From Candidatus Eiseniibacteriota bacterium (GTDB lineage: Bacteria; JAFGKV01), in assembly GCA_025453925.1 (NCBI GenBank), contig JALOPK010000202.1, positions 1 through 6,153 of the forward strand: DNA of 6,153 nucleotides, written 5' to 3'. The notes beneath the pieces were generated by a model, which did no database searches, was not told where the DNA came from, and saw only the letters and a list, made by a program, of their open reading frames with translations. Made by a program: the position numbers and the translations under genes. This document shows, piece after piece, positions 1 to 4,453 of this stretch; within the stretch, counting starts at the first letter, position 1, and the number at the start of each line of letters is the position of its first letter.

Positions 1-360
1 TGGCACCAGTCCTACTTCGATCTGCGATACGCCCGGCGGGCGGGTCCGGGCAGCATGAGCCTCTGCGCCGAGTTGGCGAGTGGGGCCATGGCGCTCACCT
101 GGACTCCCGTGGCGGGGGCGAGTGGGTACAGGATCTATGGCGCTGTCAACTCCTTCGGCTTTCTGCCCGGGGGAGCCCCCGGATTCCAGCATCTGGTGGC
201 GGCACTTGCTCCCGACGCCACATCCTGGACCTCTTCCATGGGCATCAGCGATCCGGATCAGAACTGGAGCTACCTCGTCGTCGCCGTTGATCCGGTAGGC
301 CTCGAACTTGCCCGCTCGGGCCGGGTCGGGGAGTTCGATTCTCCCCTGGAACTGCAGTGA
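1..360 (+). CDS. C-terminal end of a secreted/surface protein with a fibronectin-III-like domain (5' partial)
   Basis: The frame is open from base 1 to a TGA at 358-360 (119 visible codons), so the gene begins upstream of the window. The ATG at 55 has no convincing ribosome binding site and lies inside the open frame, so it is probably an internal Met. From about visible residue 29 the protein reads like a fibronectin type III or similar beta-sandwich: a strand with ALTWTPVAGASGYRIYG, a variable loop, then SWTSS, a strand with SYLVVAVDPVG, and a closing VGEFDSPLE. Tails of this style are common at the C-terminus of large exported proteins in uncultured FCB-like bacteria, where they serve as structural or adhesion modules. 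The function of the missing N-terminal part cannot be told. No sorting peptide or membrane segment follows the domain. Confidence 0.8.
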   Translation, partial: WHQSYFDLRYARRAGPGSMSLCAELASGAMALTWTPVAGASGYRIYGAVNSFGFLPGGAPGFQHLVAALAPDATSWTSSMGISDPDQNWSYLVVAVDPVGLELARSGRVGEFDSPLELQ

Positions 361-419
361 TCACCGGCGGCAGGCAAGAGTGAAGCTCGGTGCCTGTTCC
401 CCTCAGCGGGCCGCGGTGA
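361..419 (+). terminator. Nested inverted repeats just after the first gene; weak terminator or processing hairpin candidate
   Basis: Immediately after the stop codon, TCACCG (361-366) pairs with CGGTGA (414-419). Inside it, CAGGCA (371-376) pairs with TGCCTG (391-396) across a 14-nt loop. No T-tract follows, so this is not a classical intrinsic terminator, and in GC-rich DNA six-base arms can occur by chance. Confidence 0.2.
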
Positions 420-434
420 GACAAGCCTGAGCCA

Positions 435-824
435 ATGAACGAGCCCACCCCGCCTTTTTCGCGAACGCTCGACGAGGTGCTGTGGTCCGTGTCGGACGCC
501 ATCTACCCCGATTCGCTGGGCGAGAAGCCGGTGGAGGTGAACTGCCACGGCGCTGACGGCGACACCCCTCTGCATGTCCTGGCATGGCGCGACGACACCG
601 AAGGTGCGGCGATCCTCGTCGCGGCCGGAGCCAACGTGAATGCCCCGGGCGACATGGGGGAGACTCCCCTGCATGTTGCCGCGCGTCAGGGCAACGCCAT
701 GCTTCTCGACCTACTGTTGCGGGCCGGCGGCGATCCGAGCCTTCGTTCGGAATTCGGACTCACGGTGCGGGAACTGGCCGCGGGGAGAGGCGGGGCTGTT
801 GCCCGGGTGGTCTTCGGAGGATAG
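435..824 (+). CDS. Small ankyrin-repeat protein
   Basis: This is a 129-residue protein without a signal peptide or membrane segment, so it is probably cytoplasmic. Residues 41-70 (GDTPLHV...AAGANVNA) and 75-107 (GETPLHVAARQGNAMLLDLLLRAGGDP) are clear ankyrin repeats with the canonical TPLH turn and a G-A/G-D hairpin. A degenerate third repeat (FGLTVRELAA) caps the C-terminus. The N-terminal 40 residues (LDEVLWSVSDAIYPDSLGEKPVEVN) precede the repeats. Ankyrin repeats bind proteins, and similar short ankyrin proteins are scattered in bacteria, some as immunity partners of toxins; the partner here is unknown. ATG 435 is the first start after an in-frame TGA at 417-419. No strong Shine-Dalgarno precedes it, so expression may be weak or depend on upstream translation. 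The gene lies 74 bp after the fibronectin-type gene. Confidence 0.85.
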   Translation: MNEPTPPFSRTLDEVLWSVSDAIYPDSLGEKPVEVNCHGADGDTPLHVLAWRDDTEGAAILVAAGANVNAPGDMGETPLHVAARQGNAMLLDLLLRAGGDPSLRSEFGLTVRELAAGRGGAVARVVFGG

Positions 825-986
825 TCTGGGCTTTCCGTATGGAGTGCCTCTCCTGTCTCGACTTCTCATCTCTGGGGGACCTTTGGCGGCATCCGGACGG
901 CCGGTGGCCCACGGAACGACGAGTGAGGCGTGATAGGGCAATCCAAGACGTGCCGGCGGTCGTGCGTGATCGAATCCGTTCTCCAT

Positions 987-993
987 GGAGGTG
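987..993 (+). promoter_or_regulatory. Ribosome binding site (GGAGGTG) fixing the start of the pilin-like gene
   Basis: GGAGGTG lies five bases before the ATG at 999. It decides in favour of that start over the upstream in-frame ATG at 930, whose extra 23 residues are polar and would precede the hydrophobic segment. Confidence 0.75.
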
Positions 994-998
994 ATGTC

Positions 999-1337
999 AT
1001 GAGTCGTGGGGTGTTCGGCGGTCTGCTCTCGCTGGTCCTCGTCATGGCGCTGGCCCACTACCTCGCCCGCGAGCGGTTCCCGCAGAGCGGAACAGGCGCC
1101 GCGAACGATCCAGTGGACACAGCGAGCGATGTCAGGTGTGGTGCGAATCAGCAGGTCATGGCCACGGTGATCGCCAGCTACCGAGTGAGCCATCAGGGAG
1201 AGAACCCCGCCAGGCTCTCGGACCTCGTGCCGCAGTACGTCGCGGCGATTCCCAGTTGTCCGAAGGGCGGCGCCTACGCGTATGACCGCCGAGCGGGGAC
1301 CGTGTCATGTCCGAACGGTCATCGCACCATGCCATAG
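999..1337 (+). CDS. Membrane-anchored pseudopilin-like small protein
   Basis: This is a 112-residue protein. Residues about 7-21 (GGLLSLVLVMALAHY) form one N-terminal hydrophobic helix, followed by a polar linker and a small globular domain outside the membrane. The domain has the order C47-x2-N50, a helix (QQVMATVIASYRVSHQG), then NPARLSDLVPQYV, then CPKGG at 88-91 and CPNGH at 104-108. The helix, the P-x-x-L-x-x-L-V-P-x-Y segment and the C-P-x-G-G...V-x-C-x-x-G-H ending resemble the soluble part of type II secretion/type IV pilus pseudopilins. The usual prepilin peptidase signature (G-F-T-L-I-E) is absent, so it may stay uncleaved as an anchored pilin-fold protein. Three cysteines (47, 87, 104) could form a disulfide or bind metal. 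No other pilus genes lie in the window. The function is unknown. Confidence 0.75.
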   Translation: MSRGVFGGLLSLVLVMALAHYLARERFPQSGTGAANDPVDTASDVRCGANQQVMATVIASYRVSHQGENPARLSDLVPQYVAAIPSCPKGGAYAYDRRAGTVSCPNGHRTMP

Positions 1338-1401
1338 CAGCGCGCTCCCTGGAAGCCCCGGCAGTCACCGAAGGCCCGGCTGTGCCGGTGGTGGCCGTGA
1401 C

Positions 1402-1433
1402 GAGCGCCCCGCCGGTGCTCCCGCAGGGCGCTC
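1402..1433. terminator. Inverted repeat between convergent genes, possible bidirectional terminator
   Basis: GAGCGCCC (1402-1409) and GGGCGCTC (1426-1433) form a perfect 8-bp stem with a 16-nt loop. It sits in the 120-bp gap between the converging ends of the pilin-like gene and the metallophosphatase gene, where a two-way terminator would be expected. No clear T-run follows on either strand, which lowers confidence. Confidence 0.35.
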
Positions 1434-1457
1434 TGCTCTCTCGTCTGGTGCCGGTCG

Positions 1458-3332
1458 CTACCTAAGGAGGGTCATCGGGCGACTGACGACGCGGTCGCCG
1501 CATTGCAGTCGCTGGATGTAGATCCCGCTTGGCAGATGGCCCGCATCCCATTCGACACTTCTCGTGCCGGCCGGCTGCCACTCGTCGACCAGTGTGGCTA
1601 CCCTGTGACCGGCGAGAGTGAAGACCTCGAGCCGAACCGTTCCGTCCGTCGGCAGCGCATAGGAGAGTCCGGTTGCGTGTTTGAACGGATTCGGCTCGTT
1701 GCGAATCAGAAGGGCCCTGTCGGCGACTCCGGTCAGGGAAGCGACGGCCAGAGGCATCACCTGCTCGATTCTGCACACAGTATCCGGCATCACGGGCGAA
1801 TGCTCCATGATGTAGCCGCGGAGCGCTTCGTACTCGGTGATGCCGGTCATCTGAACGTTCTGAGGCTGGACGCCTGCGATCACGGGCAGAAGCGTAGCGA
1901 CCGCAAGGTTCGCAGTAACGGTGTACGTCACGCCGAAGTCGATCGGCGCCCCGCCAACTTCAGCCGACCAGATCCATTGTCCAACGCCATTGGCGGGATG
2001 GTATTTCACTTTGATGTTCGAGACCTGTGGCCACAGATCGTTCATGGATGCTCCCTCAGCAGCCTCCAGCGCCACTTCGAGTCCGGTGATAAGGTCCAGT
2101 CCGGTCAGTTCGAACGTCACCAGCGGGTAGTCGAGACCAGACGCTTCGTCGTAGCCGTAGGGCACCGTCTGGAAGATGTCCGCGCCCGTCAAAGCCCCCG
2201 CCCAGAGCCCCTGGCTGATGAATCCCCATACCGTGAGGGCGACGTCGGTCTGAGTCGTATCACGGAAGGCATCCGCCACAAGGTTGCCGAGTTGTGTATC
2301 CTTGCACCCGTCACTGTAATGATCGAACTCCCGGGTGAAGTCCTCCCCGGCTTCGGCAATGACTTCCGTGTATGCGGGCCCGAACCGGGGATCGGCCTCG
2401 ATGCCCGCGATGAGCATTTGAACTGCGGCAGCCACCTGCGGTACTTCCGGGACCGAGTCGTCGATGTGGGTAAGTTGGTGGCTGATCACCTCGGTGCCCA
2501 ATGGTCGCACGGCCAGTTTCAGGGCGCCTACGTAGCTGTAGAACTCACCCGCCTGCACGATCGTGGTCGGCCTCCCCATTGGGTTGGTCACCACCACAGG
2601 GGTCATGGTCGCGTCATGGGAATGCCCGCCCACGATCACGTCGATGCCGGACACTGCTGCGCCCAGTTCCTGATCGGCCGTCAGTCCGAGGTGGCTAAGG
2701 GCGATAATCACACTGCACCGCTCCCGCAGGGAGTCAACCGCCGCTTCGGCCGCCTCGATGAACGGTGTGATCACAGCGGGCGCGGGGAGGGAGAAGTCGT
2801 TTGTGTCCAGGGTCGTGAGTCCGAAGATGCCGACCTTGATCCCATTGACATCCTTGATGGTGAACGGCTTGACCATGTCCCTCAGTTGATGGTGATGCGG
2901 CGCGTCCATGTTGGCACAGAGGAAGTCGAATGGGTGGCCCGAAGCGGCGATTGCCATCTCGAGCACCTGCGGCGTCAGGTCGAACTCGTGATTGCCCAGG
3001 GTGAACGCATCGCAGCCAAGCTGGGCCAGGAGCTGGAGTTCGGCGACACCGAAGTACGCGTTGAACATGAAGTCGCCGATGAAGAGGTCACCGGCGTGGA
3101 GGAACAGTGTGTTCTCGTTCATGGCCTGGGTCTGGCCGATGATGGTTGCCGCCCGCGCGATGCCGCCCCATGAACCGACACCTTGGGCATTCTTGGGCCC
3201 GTAAGGCGACACATGGGAATGCGTATCGTTGATGTGAATCACCACCAGCGTGTCCGCTGGTTGCGCATTCGTGCCTGCGGCGAAGCCCATAAGCATGACC
3301 GCCGCACAGAAGATTCGCAGTGTCCTGTTCAT
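1458..3332 (-). CDS. Secreted 5'-nucleotidase/UshA-family metallophosphatase with C-terminal FlgD-like tail
   Basis: This is a 624-residue protein. A signal peptide (MNRTLRIFCAAVMLMGFAAG, cleavage likely after Ala23) exports it. Residues about 28-285 are the calcineurin-like phosphoesterase domain with every dimetal ligand: D36 and H38 (INDTHSH), D82 (HAGDLF), N114-H115-E116 (GNHEF), H214 (LSHLG), and H237 and H239 (GGHSHD). Residues about 320-520 match the 5'-nucleotidase C-terminal domain (DTQLGNLVADAF, IFQTVPYGY, VTFELTGLDL, QVSNIKVKY). Family members hydrolyse nucleotides, nucleotide sugars or cyclic nucleotides. Here the N-G-G-x-I-R substrate loop is replaced by V368-W-G-F-I-S373, and no G-G-D-G-Y-like base-stacking segment is evident, so the substrate may differ. 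Residues 547-624 (PNPF...LPSGIYIQRL...MTLLR) are a FlgD/Por-type beta-sandwich that usually serves in sorting or surface attachment. The start chosen is ATG 3332, six bases after AGGAG. It converges on the pilin-like gene. Confidence 0.9.
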   Translation of the reverse strand: MNRTLRIFCAAVMLMGFAAGTNAQPADTLVVIHINDTHSHVSPYGPKNAQGVGSWGGIARAATIIGQTQAMNENTLFLHAGDLFIGDFMFNAYFGVAELQLLAQLGCDAFTLGNHEFDLTPQVLEMAIAASGHPFDFLCANMDAPHHHQLRDMVKPFTIKDVNGIKVGIFGLTTLDTNDFSLPAPAVITPFIEAAEAAVDSLRERCSVIIALSHLGLTADQELGAAVSGIDVIVGGHSHDATMTPVVVTNPMGRPTTIVQAGEFYSYVGALKLAVRPLGTEVISHQLTHIDDSVPEVPQVAAAVQMLIAGIEADPRFGPAYTEVIAEAGEDFTREFDHYSDGCKDTQLGNLVADAFRDTTQTDVALTVWGFISQGLWAGALTGADIFQTVPYGYDEASGLDYPLVTFELTGLDLITGLEVALEAAEGASMNDLWPQVSNIKVKYHPANGVGQWIWSAEVGGAPIDFGVTYTVTANLAVATLLPVIAGVQPQNVQMTGITEYEALRGYIMEHSPVMPDTVCRIEQVMPLAVASLTGVADRALLIRNEPNPFKHATGLSYALPTDGTVRLEVFTLAGHRVATLVDEWQPAGTRSVEWDAGHLPSGIYIQRLQCGDRVVSRPMTLLR

Positions 3333-3338
3333 CGCCAT

Positions 3339-3348
3339 CTCCTCTCCC
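3339..3348 (-). promoter_or_regulatory. Ribosome binding site (GGGAGAGGAG) of the metallophosphatase gene
   Basis: Read on the minus strand, GGGAGAGGAG ends six bases before the ATG at 3332 and directly abuts another ATG at 3338. The spacing favours 3332, although 3338 (adding Met-Ala) could use the upstream GGGAG. Both give a good signal peptide. The open frame back to a GTG at 3428 would add an Arg-rich extension and is unlikely. Confidence 0.7.
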
Positions 3349-3619
3349 AGTGGTGCGGCCAGGCGACTGGGCCGCCCCGCGAAGACTGCCCGAGCCCGCC
3401 GCGTGCCCGGCGACCTGCCGGATCTCACGCGGAACCGTCATGGTGGGGCCCGATGAATGCCTCTGATGCTCGGGAGCTCACTGAACCCACCTGTGTGGTG
3501 ACCGACGCGGGGTGGCCTCCAACTCCTGTCGTAAAGCGCGAAGGTGTCCCTCCTTTCTCTTCCCGTCATATCACCCAACCAGGGGCTCAGTGACCTCCTG
3601 ACGCGACCGGAGTCTCCGC

Positions 3620-3638
3620 AACGGCCGTGCCGGCCGTT
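3620..3638. repeat. Perfect 8-bp hairpin (AACGGCCG / CGGCCGTT)
   Basis: AACGGCCG (3620-3627) is followed by a 3-nt TGC loop and its exact reverse complement CGGCCGTT (3631-3638). It forms a stable hairpin on either strand but has no T-tract, so it is more likely a structural or operator element, or a relic, than a terminator. Confidence 0.5.
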
Positions 3639-3700
3639 CGGGGGCAGGGGGAGAGTGCTGGAAGTCACAGTGCCGCAATGCGGTGAGACGGGCGACGGGC

Positions 3701-3714
3701 GGTGGCATGCCACC
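3701..3714. promoter_or_regulatory. Perfect 14-bp palindrome, candidate operator
   Basis: GGTGGCATGCCACC is its own reverse complement. Perfect symmetry of this length in a divergent intergenic region fits a binding site for a dimeric regulator. It lies 63 bp after the hairpin at 3620-3638. No second copy was found by eye, and its role is inferred only from its symmetry and position. Confidence 0.3.
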
Positions 3715-4071
3715 TCCGATCGGCTCGACGTGTGACCTGATCCTTACAGCTGAGTATCTCCGACCATACAGCGGACGACCGACCCGAAGGCGCCACCGTG
3801 GGGCCAGTGGAAACCCAGGCACACGAACGCAGGGATCGCCGGCCCCGAAGCGCGGGGAATGAGCCCTACGGGGTCCAACAGCCGATGCGCGTTGGCCGCT
3901 GACAGGCCTCGCGGAGACGCCTCCCTGCGCAGTGCCCCGGGTGGATCAGGTGATCAGAGTGGAGACCCTGGTGAGTGAGAGGGCGACCCACTCTCGGTCT
4001 CGGCGTTCCCAGTGCTCGGTGCGGCCTCGCTGGGGGCATCGACCACGATACGATTCCGCGTGATGCCTCCG

Positions 4072-4102
4072 GGGAGCATCTCGCGGGACTTGTGCTCCCG
4101 CG
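4072..4102 (+). promoter_or_regulatory. Two overlapping, mutually exclusive hairpins upstream of the small peptide gene
   Basis: GGGAGCA (4072-4078) can pair with TGCTCCC (4093-4099). Alternatively CGCGGGA (4082-4088) can pair with TCCCGCG (4096-4102) across a 7-nt loop. The two stems share 4096-4099, so only one can form at a time. They lie about 105 bases before the peptide start codon. If the region is transcribed this could be a switchable leader, but there is no T-run and no known riboswitch motif. Confidence 0.25.
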
Positions 4103-4195
4103 GCGAAGGCCACTAAATTCCTCTGGTCTCGTATTGCCGTGAGATCCGGCCCTGCACCGGGCGGAGAGTGCATGACCGGCGGCAAGAGCTTGTTG

Positions 4196-4201
4196 AAAGG
4201 A
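4196..4201 (+). promoter_or_regulatory. Ribosome binding site (AAAGGA) of the small secreted peptide gene
   Basis: AAAGGA lies five bases before ATG 4207. It selects this start over the in-frame ATG at 4168, whose 13 extra residues are charged and would precede the signal peptide. Confidence 0.65.
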
Positions 4202-4206
4202 CTCCA

Positions 4207-4350
4207 ATGAAACTGACGAAAACTCACGCGGCCTTCGCATTGCTGATCGGGTGTTTGATGGTGGCAGCCGCCGTTGTCTGGGCGGCCGAGTCAGCCCCCT
4301 CCAACACGGTTGGGTTCTTTACCTTCCAGTTGGGTAGCGGCGGCAAGTAG
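4207..4350 (+). CDS. Small secreted peptide (47 residues), unknown function
   Basis: The protein starts MKLTKTHAAF with a basic N-region, then a hydrophobic core to about residue 25 (ALLIGCLMVAAAVVW) and a likely signal peptidase I site after Ala26 or Ala27. The predicted mature part is about 20 residues: ESAP, then SNTVGFFTFQL and a GSGGK end. An L-I-G-C sequence at 13-16 resembles a lipobox, but the hydrophobic core continues past Cys16, so a lipoprotein is less likely. The S-N-T-V-G-F/Y-F sequence right after a signal peptide recalls the N-terminus of longer secreted proteins in planctomycete-, verrucomicrobial- and FCB-type bacteria, so this could be a miniature or truncated relative. It has a good ribosome binding site and lies 103 bp before the C25 peptidase gene on the same strand. 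It could be a substrate or signal of that protease, but this is unproven. Confidence 0.6.
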   Translation: MKLTKTHAAFALLIGCLMVAAAVVWAAESAPSNTVGFFTFQLGSGGK

Positions 4351-4371
4351 CCCGTCCCGAGGTCTTCGATT

Positions 4372-4381
4372 GCACCGGTGC
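4372..4381. repeat. 10-bp palindrome GCACCGGTGC between peptide and protease genes
   Basis: This perfect 10-bp palindrome lies 21 bp after the peptide stop and 72 bp before the protease start. It might be an operator or a small attenuating structure, but palindromes this short are expected by chance in a window of this size. Confidence 0.2.
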
Positions 4382-4441
4382 TGCGGCACTGAGTGTCTCT
4401 TGCCCTGCCTTCATTCTCCTTCTCTCCGTTCCGCCTAACTG

Positions 4442-4446
4442 AAGGA
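4442..4446 (+). promoter_or_regulatory. Ribosome binding site (AAGGA) of the C25 peptidase gene
   Basis: AAGGA lies seven bases upstream of ATG 4454, which opens directly into a signal peptide. Confidence 0.65.
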
Positions 4447-4453
4447 AGCGCTC

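Larger units (their letters stand above)
3333..4206. other. 874-bp non-coding divergent intergenic region rich in inverted repeats
   Basis: No convincing gene is present on either strand. The short open frames here encode Arg/Pro/Gly/Ser-rich, low-complexity products typical of chance GC-rich frames, with no recognisable motif and no ribosome binding site at a start. The region must carry promoters for the minus-strand metallophosphatase and the plus-strand peptide/protease genes, but I see no strong -35/-10 pair. It holds an 8-bp hairpin (3620-3638), a 14-bp perfect palindrome (3701-3714) and competing hairpins (4072-4102). Regulation or an untranslated leader is plausible; a non-coding RNA cannot be excluded. 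Confidence 0.6.

Noticed and set aside
930-998. Upstream ATG start for the pilin-like protein
   Set aside because: No ribosome binding site, and it adds a polar 23-residue extension; GGAGGTG before ATG 999 is far better.
584-1193. Overlapping frames on both strands around the ankyrin and pilin-like genes
   Set aside because: They overlap genes with recognisable domains, and their products are Arg/Pro/Gly-rich without domains or ribosome binding sites.
1503-3173. 556-codon open frame on the + strand
   Set aside because: It lies entirely antisense to the metallophosphatase gene, which has clear catalytic motifs. The product is rich in Arg, His, Gly and Val with no domain, as expected for the complementary frame of a GC-rich gene.
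3333-3428. GTG start at 3428 for the metallophosphatase
   Set aside because: It adds an Arg-rich stretch in front of a typical signal peptide, while a strong ribosome binding site supports ATG 3332.
3417-4150. 13-bp inverted repeat (GCCGGATCTCACG at 3417-3429 and its complement at 4138-4150) that could be ends of a mobile element
   Set aside because: A match of 13 bases is expected about once by chance in 6 kb of GC-rich DNA. There is no transposase between the arms and no target duplication was seen.
3438-4240. Several open frames of 63-124 codons in the long intergenic region
   Set aside because: Low-complexity Arg/Pro/Ser-rich products, no ribosome binding sites, no family resemblance. 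An AAAGGAGGG on the minus strand near 3550 is not followed by a start codon at proper spacing.
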